Origin: Paramecium pentaurelia
Lineage: Eukaryota; Ciliophora; Oligohymenophorea; Peniculida; Parameciidae
Reading direction: 5' to 3'
NCBI GenBank assembly: GCA_905183005.1
Contig: CAJJDO010000117.1
Span: 166,826 to 230,825 of the forward strand
DNA length: 64,000 nucleotides
The first letter of the stretch is position 1; each line of letters opens with the position of its first letter. Of this stretch, positions 24,212 to 36,746 are shown in pieces. Below the pieces are notes generated by a model. That model was given only the letters and a program-made list of their open reading frames with translations. It ran no database searches and was not told the origin of the DNA. The translations under genes and the position numbers were made by a program.

Positions 24212-25850
24212 TCATTTTTATTTTCTTGTTGAACTCTATCCTCTTTAACTTATAGATGATTTTAAATGAGTTGATGAACTAGAACCTCTTTTTATTTGAG
24301 GTGGTCTCCAAGATAATTCATTATGTTAAGGACTTTATGGTTTCTTTTTATTTGTTAAAGTTTACAACATCTTCTATATCTAAAATTATTAAATATAATA
24401 TGATTACATAATTACGATCAATTATAGGCCGTTCTGATAGTATAGTACTCAAAGTTGGATGATTATCTTAACTCTTTCTAGGTTTTTCTTTCATCATTTA
24501 TTAAAATGATTTACGTAATAAAGACAATGGCATAATACTTTATGGTGTAAGTGATTATTTTTGAGTTTATGTTTTTGAAAATTGCTTTTCTATTTCATTC
24601 AAATTAAGTTAAAGATTTTTCTTTTTTTTAGATGATTAACTTATTTATAAAAGCTTTTTATCTATGAGATGATCACTTTGAACTCTCATCTTTTATTTCA
24701 ATTAAAATATGTCTTTATATGTCTCATTAACATAATTGAAAAAATCAAATAGATCTTCTGAACTACTTAATTCACCATGTTCATTCTTTTAATTTAGATC
24801 AGTTACATCAATCTTCAAAAATTCTTAATGAATGTGAGTCTCATAGATATCAATAAATATTGGCATCTAAGTGGATTTCTTTTCTTTAATTGTTTACCAA
24901 TCTACATTATTAAACCAAGAATTCTATTTCAAAGTATTAAAATCATGTATTCTTTCTGTTATATTCTTATTCAAAAGACTTTACAACAATGATATAACAT
25001 CTGTACTCAAATCTTCAGGGAATGAAATATCTTCATTCTAAATTTTATGGAAAATTTCTTCAGTGTTTTAAGAATAATGAGGTGGCAATCCTAATAACAA
25101 TTCATATAATAAGCATCCTAATGTATAAAAATCAGCAGGATATGAATAACCTTATCGATTGACTATCTCTGGAGGCATATATTCAGGAGAACCACAGAAA
25201 CTATTGGTTAATTGTTCTTCACTCAAATCTAATTTAGATAAACCAAAATCAGTGAGTTAAATATGACCTCTAAGATCTATAAGTATATTCTCTGGCTAAA
25301 TATTGAAATTTATTGATTACTTTTAAGTCTCTATATAAGACACGATGTTAATGAAGTTCTTCAAGAGCACAAATGACTTCACATATGTAAGCTCGAGCTT
25401 CATCATCTGTAAAACGGTAATTTTAAAGATGGTAAAACATTTCACCTCCAGCAGAGTATTCCATTAAAAAACATAGATGATCTTTAGTTGCAAATGTTGC
25501 ATACAATGGAATGATGAATTTAGAATGATTCAAAACTTAAGACAGAATTTTCTTTTCTCTAAGAATTTATTCCAGTCTTCTACAATCAGTAATATATTAT
25601 TTTTTGATCATTTTCAGAGCAAACAATCTTCCAGACACTTAATGACGTACCAAATAGACTTCTGAAGTACCTCCCTTCCCAATGCATCGTTCAAATGTAA
25701 AATCTAAAAGACTGAGATTTTATTTATGAGCAATTTATCTATATACTCCAATCAAAACTTCCTATTTTAACTTATGTACGGGCAGTTAAGCTGATTTTAA
25801 TGATATAAACACTTACCTCTCTCTTCTGGTACAGATAACATATAATCCAT
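24212..25850 (-). CDS. AGC-family serine/threonine protein kinase
   Basis: 519 residues; introns 25791-25816 (26 nt), 25296-25320 (25 nt), 24380-24407 (28 nt). Start (MDYMLSVPEERG) and stop agree in frame once all three are removed. Kinase domain ~42-300: FERCIGKGGTSEVYLVRH, the lysine in FALKMIKK, MEYSAGGEMFYHL, YRDLKPENILID (Tyr for the usual His), DFG in LTDFGLSK, and FCGSPEYMPPE in the activation loop. This pattern is that of PKA/PKB/S6K-type AGC kinases. A C-terminal extension includes FDFFNY, resembling the AGC hydrophobic motif but with Asn at the phosphorylatable position. The tail after residue ~400 is basic and Ser-rich. It is related to the kinase at 57333-59629. Confidence 0.9.
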
Positions 25851-25891
25851 TGTAATTGAATTGGAGACTGTTTTCAAAGCAACTAACTATT

Positions 25892-27497
25892 ATGAATTTG
25901 GCGTTGCTGGATGTTCACGAAGCTAACATAAATAACTCTCAAATACTCATACCTTATTTAGAAGATCAGCTACACTCTTGTCCATTGCTATATCAATTGT
26001 CACTTATTTATCATAACATCTTATCTATACAGTTCTTATTTTCTAAGAGTGATTTCGCTTATGTTCTAACATTATTTATGTTATAAAGAATTAAAATTGT
26101 TAGATCCCTCAATTAGAAATTGAGATATTGCTATGAATAGCTATCTGCTGAGCTCTACTTTCTCAATCAAAGAGATTCCTATGGTGCCAAAACACCCAAA
26201 TCTGTCAGTCTCAAACCATTGAAAGCAGCCAATCAAGGATATCTGGCCAATAATCATGAAAGTTCTGATACTTGCTATGTGACTGGAGTACCCTATGGTT
26301 AAACCAAAGACAAATTCTAGAATTACGATATCTTTAACAGTCTTAATACATAGTATATCCAATTCCTCTACTTAGAATGCATCCAGATCTAATCGTATTA
26401 TAATTGGACCCTTCACCTTATATTGCAAGACAAAGATTCCTGGCTCATAAATGTGCACTTTAAAATGTAGAGGGTTATGAAATGTATGACACTCCTTTGA
26501 TAGATCCCCTCAAACCACATGCATGGGAAGAAGCAATAGTCAATTTAGTTGTCTTAGACATGTTAAATGCCAATAAAAATTTAGATGAAATTGATTGGTC
26601 TAAAGGTCTTAGTACTTATTCCTATGCTAATATCTAATCTAAAGAAATATAAGAAGCCAATAAAAATCTATTCATATAAACTATTGATGAACACATTATC
26701 AACCATAGATATTCAGAATACTATCTCATTAATCGTGTACTTTACACAGCCCTTATGGGTAAGCACAAAGTTTTATTGGCTGATATGCCTGATCATTTAC
26801 ATAAATTAAATATAGGTGGTACTCTTGAAATCCAAGAAGCTAGAGATCTATTTAAATATACTCTACAAAAGACTAAATAAATGAATGACATTCCTATCAC
26901 CTTAAGAAAAGCTGCTTATGATTTCTTACCACATGTTTTCTAAACACCAAAAGATTTGTATATGACTGGAATGTTGAAGAGTGCTTTCGAAGGATGTGAA
27001 ACTATCAATGCTTATGTTGGAATTCCACACTTAGTCCCCATTAACAATTATTGGGTTGAAGCTCCTCATGGTATTAATTATACAGAAGCCACTCGAATCC
27101 CACCTAGAAGAACTGGAGAAACTGATGAAAATTAAATTGAAAAAATGGCACTTTTAGATGTACTTCTTGAAACTCACACTTGGGCAGAACCTTACTTGAG
27201 CAATCCTTTCCCATATATTGTAGAGGATCTTACATAAGTATAAATTATTCTAATTATTCAAAGGCTACAGCTGGAGATCTAAAGGCAATGAAAGAATGCT
27301 TTTTACAATATTACTAAAAATATAGTGCATATAAAAATGAATTACAAAAGGAATTACCTAATTTAAGAAATCATGATATTAAGTTTATTGAAAAAACTAG
27401 AGAAGCCATTCCTGATATGAAGTATGAAAAATCTATTGAGATAAAAGCTTTAACAAACAAATAATTATAATAAAGAAATGTAGAAATAGTATAATGA
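25892..27497 (+). CDS. TraB/PrgY-family domain protein
   Basis: 518 residues with introns 26353-26375 (23 nt) and 27238-27263 (26 nt). The core starts at YVTGVPYGQTKDKFQNYDIF, continues MHPDLIVLQLDPSPYIARQR and ends with INAYVGIPHLVPINNYW. These match the TraB fold: a first GTxH strand, the xPDxIxxELD strand, and a last VGxxHxxGI strand. The first His is missing here (GVPY), the second is present. Eukaryotic TraB-domain proteins are linked to outer mitochondrial membrane or Tiki-like functions, but no TM is visible here. The start at 25892 is the first convincing ATG after TGA-free upstream codons; it leaves only 41 bp to the divergent kinase start, so a later ATG is possible. The 3' two-thirds recur at 35327-36541. 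Confidence 0.65.
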
Positions 27498-27752
27498 TTA
27501 GCTTAATTATAATTAATTATTCATTCAATATTTATTCTACATTATAGAAACTTTAAATTTAGTATAATTTATATAGATTTTTATATTTAAAAAGTTTAAG
27601 TTCTTCAATAATAATTTTATATGAATATAAATTTAGTTATTTTAAATTAAAAATATTTAAAAGACTTAAAAATTAAATTCATTGTTTATTCATGAATAAG
27701 TCTCAAATAAATAAAATTATTTGCACAATCAAAAAGATAATTAGAATTTTAC
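26283..27752. repeat. Segment A of ~1.47-kb duplication (partner 35327-36796)
   Basis: From within the TraB gene, through its 3' flank, to the last codons of the antigen gene, the sequence matches the stretch at +9,044 bp with no difference that I can see. Similarity then continues at lower identity through the antigen genes. The partner begins exactly at the single n at 35326. Confidence 0.85.
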
Positions 27753-30700
27753 TGGAAGTGGTGTTAGTGATATTTTATTAAGGTGGTTGGCAAGATTAGC
27801 ATTTTGCAGCTTTATTATTAAATGTATAAGTATAACCTGACAGCAAATAACATTCTTTTTCATCTAAGTTTGTTGGATTATCTATTTGATCACATGTTTT
27901 ATTTTAAATTTTACAAAATGTTATTACTGTCTTATCCCAATTATAAAAGAATGAACATATTTTATTTTATTCATAATAAGTTTAACATGTATGTTCTAAA
28001 CATTTACTAGAAGATGTATTAGTAGCCATCTTAAAGTAACACAAATCTTTAACTTACAAACAGGAGTTTTAATCCTAATCAGATTGTTCACATGATTTCA
28101 TTAGTTCACATTTATTACGTTATGTTGTTGTGGTTATATTAGATGAAGCAGTAGAAGTCCAAGAACAAAACCCATCAATTCCTTTAGAATTACATGAAGT
28201 TTGTGTTTTATAATCCTTACATTATGATATAGCAACGCATAATTTTCCATCATAAGTGCATTTACTATTTGATTATTTGCATTGTTCAACAGAATTGGAA
28301 TTAGTAATACTAGCACATCCAATAACTTCACATTTATTATTGATCCAAAAACATTATCCTTCATCACTTTTAGCAATCTTGCATTAGGCTTAATCTGTTA
28401 AACTGGAACAATTAAGTTCGGAAATACATTTTTCACCATTACTAGTACATGAATAGAGTTATGATTCGCATTCTTCATTGGTTGTACCAGTTAAATCATT
28501 ACAAACTTGATTTCTGCATTGATTTGCTGAGACATCCCAAACACATTATCCGGTTGAAATTACTCTTTCATCTTATATTATTCTACCACCACTATTAATG
28601 ACACAAGATATCTCAAATGTGTATTTATTACAATCATTAAGGGAAATACATTTCTCACCATCAGTAGTACATTTATTTTTAGCTGTTTAACATTAAGAAT
28701 GAGAAGGGAATGCTATCTATTTACAAGATTCAAATTAAGTACAAATATTTATACCATTTTCAACAATCTAAATACATTCTCCATCTATACCTACATAACA
28801 TCCTCCATTAGTATTGGTATCTTTACAGAATGTAATTGGAACACATTATACTCCATCAGTTGTACATTCTTTTGAGACTTTTTAACATTCTTCATGAGTT
28901 TAGAATTTGATATCTTCACATTATGAATATTAATAACATTAATTATTTATCCATAAGCAACTTCCATCAATTCCAATTATACAATGCAATTTCTAAGTAT
29001 ATTCAGAACAATTCATAAGATCCATGCAAAAACCCCTTCTTATATAGTCAGCTGTACATTCTTTCGAAATAGCTTAACAAGAATTATGATTTGAACCATT
29101 ATAATCCAAACATTCTTGATTTCTACACTAATTTATAGTTGTATCCCAAACACATGATATTAATGATGAATCAAATTGACATTATTCTTAGATACTATAT
29201 TTAATGCATTACTTCAAATTAATACATCCTCCATTTTATTGAGTTGTACATTTATTAAGATATTATTAACATTAGGAATGAGTTGTTAAGGTTTTGGGAG
29301 CTACATTACATGATCTTACTTAGCATTATTTATTTGCTGTCCATTAACATAATTGACCATCTGATTAAGAGACACAACTAGCTTCATTGAATGCTTGATT
29401 ACATTTTCTTCTGGGGATACATTAAGTTCCATCACTGGTACAATGAGACATAATATTTCTGCATTCTTCATCAGTTGAATAATAATAATATTCACATATT
29501 GCTGTTTTACATTTAATAGTATCATTATAACATGAATCTAAATATTATGTACAATCACTAATACTATCAGGTATATTCTAACATGTTTTAGTAATACATT
29601 TATTTTGATCATTATCATAAATACATTCACTAACTTCACATTGTATCATTGTCATTTCTTCACAAGTTTCTGGAATTATTTAACATCCAGTTCCAGTAGT
29701 TAATACTGTACATGTGTTCAGATAATTATTACATTAACTATGTGTTTTATATGATAAAGGTGCTGTTAAACAACTTTTGACTTTGCATTTCTTATCTCTT
29801 TAATCATATCCACATGCCATCCCCTTTTTGGTAATAATGCACGATCCTTAATCAGTATAATTTTCACAAAGATCTAATTAAAATGTACAACCACCACCAC
29901 TTTTAGTTGTGCATTTAATCTTTGTATAATAGGTTAAACATTATTATAAAGTTGTTAGAGAAGTTGGAGCAGTAGTGCATGTTTTAGTATAACATTTATC
30001 AACATTCCATTAACATTATTATCCTTTAATATCAATAATACATGATTATTATGATGTAAATGATTCACATTATTATTGATTATCTTAACAACCTATACCA
30101 GTATTATCTAATATACAATTAATGTATTAAATAGATTTGCATTATTCATTAGTAGAGTACAATGATGTTTTTTCAATATTTGAACATTTGAGTTCTACAC
30201 ATTTCTTATCTGTAGGATTCCACCAACATCTATTATTATTGATATCAAAATAACATTATTTTTAAAGTTCATAAAGATTACAAGTATTTTTTCTTTTCTC
30301 ACAACCTCCTAGTTTATCAACTGTACAAGTATTTAAATAAGATTCACATACTTAATTATTCAAAAATGTTGAAGGTGCATATTCACATTTCCTAGGAACA
30401 CATATATTATTTTTAAATTCACATTTACCTGATTTAGATTATGAACAACTATTTTAAGTAGTGTAATCTGAACATTTATCTTTAATTTCTATACATCCTG
30501 TTCCATCATAATTGGATGTGCAACTTGACTTCCATTTCTGACAAATTTAATGATTATATTCAGACTTAATAGCATTACTACATGTCTTATCAATGCATTG
30601 TTGTGAACTTGTTTTATCTGGATTATTCGTGCATTCTTTATTTAAAATCTCACAAGTTGAATCATATTAAAATTTTATTTAACTGCAAGACTCAATTTCA

Positions 30701-33700
30701 AATAAATCCCTACAAATAAATTATCCATTATTATCCTATATTATACAATAACTTGATCTAGAATAATGACAATAATTAATATCTTAGTATTCTTAGCAGG
30801 ATCCTTTTATATCTGTGCATTATTCTAAATCAATTTATGAAGTACAACCAAGATCAAAATTTTAACAATCAGCTAAAGTTGCTTTAGGTTATGTTTTAGT
30901 AAAACATTCCTTTTTCATGCAATTATCACTGTTTGGATTTTTTATACATGCTTCTCTAAATGAAGGACATGTAATATCAGTTCCTGACATTGATGTGCAA
31001 TCCTCATATTGTTTTCTACATTAAAATTGTTATTACAAATTTTTATATTTAATACAAAATCCTTCATTTTTAGAATAATAACAATTATTTTCAGTTTCAA
31101 AGTATTAATAACAAAAATCTGAAATGGGAATACATGAAGTCTGAGTTGTATTAATAGAACATGAATCAAGACTTAAACATTATTCAAGAGTAGTGTAATT
31201 ATAGTCAGTACAAATTTTAGGAATACATCCATTATTTGTTGTATTAACCTTACATTCAAATAGAAAAGATTCACAAGAACTTGTAGTATATGTTTATAGA
31301 AAAGTTATATCAGCACATGATTTGACAGTTCTGCATGAATCATTATACCAAAAACAATTAATCTTAGTAGAAGTAATAGTTTTATAACAACTCTCCTTCT
31401 TTAGATATTCTTCACAAGTACTATATTAATCTACACATCCTCCAATATCATGATAAACAGTACAATCACTTTAGAATATCCTACATTATTCATCAGTTTA
31501 ATATAAAAGTGAATCTGGAGCATCAGAACAACTATAAGATAAACAAGAATTGGTTGAAGCATTCCATAAACATTTTTATTTTCTCAAATTTAATACACAC
31601 TATAATGAATTAACATAATCCTCACATTCCATTAGATCTATGCAACCATTTTGATTTATATTTACAGTACATGTATCTTTCAGATCTTAACATTATTAAT
31701 GATTTTATCCAATATAATCAGTACATTCTATATTATCTGGATTGATACATTCAACTCCATTCCAAAAACATGTACCTTCTATTGCTGCATTAGATACACA
31801 ATTTGATTTATTCAATACATCACATGTACTCTTTTCTTAACAATTAGTATTATTATTATTTAAAATACAACATTAAGTAATATCTTCTGAACATTCAATA
31901 TATGAATTGCATTCAGTCATATTTATAGAATCTAATTCAAATTAAGCTGTATAACATGATCTTGGTTAGCATTCATTTAATCCCCATACACAATCATCAT
32001 CTTCAAAATGACAATTTAATTCTTTTTTTCTATCCTCACATAATTTTGGTAATTCCATACAACCTATAGTATTGCTTACTACACATCCTTTTAAATATGA
32101 ATCACATAATTCATTTGTATCATAACTTGAATCTGCTGTAAAACATTATCTATCTATACAAACATTTCTTTAACTATCCCATCCACATTCTCCATCTATT
32201 TTTAAATAACAATTATCTTTTTTACTATTCCCTCTACAAGTCAAAGGTAATAATATACATCCATTTCCTTCATCGTTTAAAGTACATTCATTTAGATACT
32301 TATTACATTCTAAAGCAGTAGTCAACTTTGCTAAACTGCATTCTTTACTTGAACATTTCTCCATATAAAAACATTTATTATCATTTAAATCAGTTATACA
32401 TAATTCCTGATTTTAGATATTTTCACAAATCATGTCAACACATCCTAGATTTGTTTTTGGATCTATTGTACATTTTTCACTATAATCTTAACANNNNNNN
32501 NNNNNNNNNNNNNNNNNNNNNNNNNNNNNNNNNNNNNNNNNNNNNNNNNNNNNNNNNNNNNNNNNNNNNNNNNNNNNNNNNNNNNNNNNNNNNNNNNNNN
32601 NNNNNNNNNNNNNNNNNNNNNNNNNNNNNNNNNNNNNNNNNNNNNNNNNNNNNNNNNNNNNNNNNNNNNNNNNNNNNNNNNNNNNNNNNNNNNNNNNNNN
32701 NNNNNNNNNNNNNNNNNNNNNNNNNNNNNNNNNNNNNNNNNNNNNNNNNNNNNNNNNNNNNNNNNNNNNNNNNNNNNNNNNNNNNNNNNNNNNNNNNNNN
32801 NNNNNNNNNNNNNNNNNNNNNNNNNNNNNNNNNNNNNNNNNNNNNNNNNNNNNNNNNNNNNNNNNNNNNNNNNNNNNNNNNNNNNNNNNNNNNNNNNNNN
32901 NNNNNNNNNNNNNNNNNNNNNNNNNNNNNNNNNNNNNNNNNNNNNNNNNNNNNNNNNNNNNNNNNNNNNNNNNNNNNNNNNNNNNNNNAAGATAAACAAG
33001 AATTGGTTGAAGCATTCCATAAACATTTTTATTTTCTCAAATTTAATACACACTATAATGAATTAACATAATCCTCACATTCCATTAGATCTATGCAACC
33101 ATTTTGATTTATATTTACAGTACATGTATCTTTCAGATCTTAACATTATTAATGATTTTATCCAATATAATCAGTACATTCTATATTATCTGCATTGATA
33201 CATTCAACTCCATTCCAAAAACATGTACCTTCTATTGCTGCATTAGATACACAATTTGATTTATTCAATACATCACATGTACTCTTTTCTTAACAATTAG
33301 TATTATTATTATTTAAAATACAACATTAAGTAATATCTTCTGAACATTCAATATATGAATTGCATTCAGTCATATTTATAGAATCTAATTCAAATTAAGC
33401 TGTATAACATGATCTTGGTTAGCATTCATTTAATCCCCATACACAATCATCATCTTCAAAATGACAATTTAATTCTTTTTTTCTATCCTCACATAATTGT
33501 GGTAATTCCATACAACCTATAGTATTGCTTACTACACATCCTTTTAAATATGAATCACATAATTCATTTGTATCATAACTTGAATCTGCTGTAAAACATT
33601 ATCTATCTATACAAACATTCCTTTAACTATCCCATCCACATTCTCCATCTATTTTTAAATAACAATTATCTTTTTTACTATTCCCTCTACAAGTCAAAGG

Positions 33701-35245
33701 TAATAATATACATCCATTTCCTTCATCGTTTAAAGTACATTCATTTAGATACTTATTACATTCTAAAGCAGTAGTCAACTTTGCTAAACTGCATTCTTTA
33801 CTTGAACATTTCTCCATATAAAAACATTTATTATCATTTAAATCGGTTATACATAATTCCTGATTTTAGATATTTTCACAAATCATGTCAACACATCCTA
33901 GATTTGTTTTTGGATCTATTGTACATTTTTCACTATAATCTTAACACTCCTGGTGATATTCAAATGATAAAGGAGCATTTGAGCATGTTCTATCAACACA
34001 TAAATTATTATCATTCCAAAAACATTCATCTCCATTTAAATCAATTAAACAAGCTTCTTCTATATTGTAATCTGAACATCTACTGATTTTCATGCATCCT
34101 CCATCCTTTTTAGTTACACATCCTATCAAAAACTTTGAACAATCTAAATTACTAATTAAAGTATTAGGAGCTAATGAACATTAAGCAACTAAACACATAT
34201 TATTAACCCATACACATTAATTATTAGATAAATCACTTTCACAAGCATCTTCAAGTTTTGCTGAACCACAATTTAAATTATCAACACATCCATTTCCATT
34301 TGTAATACAATTTGATAAAAATGATTAACATTCACTATTTGTTTTATAAGTATTAGGAGCATTAGTACAAATTTTATCCATACATTTTTTACCATCCCAA
34401 TAACACAATTCTCCTTTAATATTTTTTTTACATGCTTCCTATATTGTAGCTGCCTCACAAGTACTTCTATCTATACATCCTCCATTTTATTTTGTAGTAC
34501 ATTTTTTAATAAAATAAATACATTATTCATCAGTATTAAGTGTATTAAGTGCATTCTAACATATCTTATCAACACATGATGTTCCATTCCAAAAGCATTC
34601 TTATGTTTAATCTCTATTCCAAAAACATTGATTCTGGAATAATTAATCAGAACATTTCATACCACTCTCTACACATCCTTCACCAGATTATGCTACTGTA
34701 CATGTATTTTATTCATCTCTACATAATTAATCTGTATTTAAGAATTTAGGGTATTATTCACATGAATCAGCAGTTAAGCATTTTTGAATTGATGAATCCC
34801 AATAACAGTAGTTTTCATTCTCATCATATTAACAAGATTATTAAGTCAAATATCCATCACATAAAGCAATTTCAACACATTATTGACCATTTGAAATACA
34901 TCTCTTTGAAATTGATTAACAATCTTCATCTTTTTCAATTTCATAAGCACTACATCCTGTAAAATGACCACAAATATTATTAATTAAAGCACAATTAAAA
35001 TTAATAGCGCATTCTGTCTTTGAAATTAAATTACAATAGGATGGATCTTTATCTGTTTCCTTTGTGTCTGGTTTTATTACTGTTTCATTTTTCAAACAAT
35101 TAGTTGAATTCCAATAACTCTACCCTTCATAATAATGTTCACAATCAAATTATGAAGTAATGTTTTCTCTAAAGCATCGATAATTCTTATATTGACTTAA
35201 AGCATCATGTACTAGAATAAATTTTAATAAAAGAGTAAACATCAT
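27703..35245 (-). CDS. GPI-anchored cysteine-repeat surface antigen, copy 1 (contains assembly gap)
   Basis: Start ATG 35243-35245, stop TGA 27703-27705. A signal peptide (MMFTLLLKFILVHDALSQ) is followed by dozens of ~65-75-residue modules with eight Cys each, in the form NGTSCVDKICQNA...TLNTDEQC...GGCIDRSTC...LCYWDGKKC. This is the repeat type of Paramecium immobilisation surface antigens. The C-terminus (NITNTTSSKILIIFLIVQII) is a GPI-attachment signal. No intron is needed. A 495-N gap (32494-32988) interrupts it, and the 958 bp before the gap recur just after it. Annotated length is not a multiple of three; merging the overlap gives 6,090 bp, 2,029 residues. Such proteins coat the cell and are expressed one at a time in Paramecium; regulation is not visible here. 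Confidence 0.88.
31536..32493. repeat. Left-hand flank duplicate of the N gap (partner 32989-33946)
   Basis: 958 bp ending at the N run are repeated immediately after it at an offset of 1,453 bp, with only a few substitutions (for example near 31740, 32057 and 32168 against their partners). This looks like two contig ends covering the same stretch of gene. Confidence 0.85.
32494..32988. other. Assembly gap of 495 N
   Basis: Run of N inside the first surface antigen gene. Its length does not preserve the reading frame across it, and both flanks carry the same sequence, so the size is an estimate and the true gap may be negative. Confidence 0.97.
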
Positions 35246-35325
35246 AATTAATTAATTTTATCTAAAAATATTAATTTTCTTTTTGTAATAATAACAAATT
35301 CTTAATATTATTTATTTAATATATA

Positions 35326-35326
35326 N
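35326..35326. other. Single-N contig join
   Basis: One n separates the 5' flank of antigen copy 1 from the truncated TraB copy. The sequence to its right starts abruptly in the middle of a gene and duplicates 26283 onward, as expected of a contig edge. Confidence 0.85.
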
Positions 35327-36541
35327 CTGGAGTACCCTATGGTTAAACCAAAGACAAATTCTAGAATTACGATATCTTTAACAGTCTTAATACATAGTAT
35401 ATCCAATTCCTCTACTTAGAATGCATCCAGATCTAATCGTATTATAATTGGACCCTTCACCTTATATTGCAAGACAAAGATTCCTGGCTCATAAATGTGC
35501 ACTTTAAAATGTAGAGGGTTATGAAATGTATGACACTCCTTTGATAGATCCCCTCAAACCACATGCATGGGAAGAAGCAATAGTCAATTTAGTTGTCTTA
35601 GACATGTTAAATGCCAATAAAAATTTAGATGAAATTGATTGGTCTAAAGGTCTTAGTACTTATTCCTATGCTAATATCTAATCTAAAGAAATATAAGAAG
35701 CCAATAAAAATCTATTCATATAAACTATTGATGAACACATTATCAACCATAGATATTCAGAATACTATCTCATTAATCGTGTACTTTACACAGCCCTTAT
35801 GGGTAAGCACAAAGTTTTATTGGCTGATATGCCTGATCATTTACATAAATTAAATATAGGTGGTACTCTTGAAATCCAAGAAGCTAGAGATCTATTTAAA
35901 TATACTCTACAAAAGACTAAATAAATGAATGACATTCCTATCACCTTAAGAAAAGCTGCTTATGATTTCTTACCACATGTTTTCTAAACACCAAAAGATT
36001 TGTATATGACTGGAATGTTGAAGAGTGCTTTCGAAGGATGTGAAACTATCAATGCTTATGTTGGAATTCCACACTTAGTCCCCATTAACAATTATTGGGT
36101 TGAAGCTCCTCATGGTATTAATTATACAGAAGCCACTCGAATCCCACCTAGAAGAACTGGAGAAACTGATGAAAATTAAATTGAAAAAATGGCACTTTTA
36201 GATGTACTTCTTGAAACTCACACTTGGGCAGAACCTTACTTGAGCAATCCTTTCCCATATATTGTAGAGGATCTTACATAAGTATAAATTATTCTAATTA
36301 TTCAAAGGCTACAGCTGGAGATCTAAAGGCAATGAAAGAATGCTTTTTACAATATTACTAAAAATATAGTGCATATAAAAATGAATTACAAAAGGAATTA
36401 CCTAATTTAAGAAATCATGATATTAAGTTTATTGAAAAAACTAGAGAAGCCATTCCTGATATGAAGTATGAAAAATCTATTGAGATAAAAGCTTTAACAA
36501 ACAAATAATTATAATAAAGAAATGTAGAAATAGTATAATGA
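35327..36541 (+). pseudogene. 5'-truncated copy of the TraB-family gene
   Basis: Identical by eye to 26283-27497, including both 23- and 26-nt introns and the TGA (36539-36541). It lacks the first ~130 codons because it begins at the n at 35326. It has no start of its own. Either the rest of a second gene is missing from the assembly, or this is the same gene seen twice. No inactivating change is present in the retained part. Confidence 0.75.
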
Positions 36542-36746
36542 TTAGCTTAATTATAATTAATTATTCATTCAATATTTATTCTACATTATAGAAACTTTAA
36601 ATTTAGTATAATTTATATAGATTTTTATATTTAAAAAGTTTAAGTTCTTCAATAATAATTTTATATGAATATAAATTTAGTTATTTTAAATTAAAAATAT
36701 TTAAAAGACTTAAAAATTAAATTCATTGTTTATTCATGAATAAGTC

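Noticed and set aside
26353..26375. Frameshift mutation in the TraB gene
   Set aside because: The frame change coincides with a 23-nt GT...AG segment whose removal joins conserved TraB sequence, so it is an intron.
32328..33071. Long open frames on both strands crossing the N run
   Set aside because: They exist only because N carries no stop. The real gene here is the minus-strand antigen, and these frames lie outside its reading frame or are padded with unknown residues.
33781..34962. Plus-strand open frames rich in Leu/His/Tyr opposite the antigen genes (also 41363-43653)
   Set aside because: They are antisense shadows of the Cys-repeat modules and repeat with them. The minus strand has the signal peptide, ordered Cys spacing and GPI signal.
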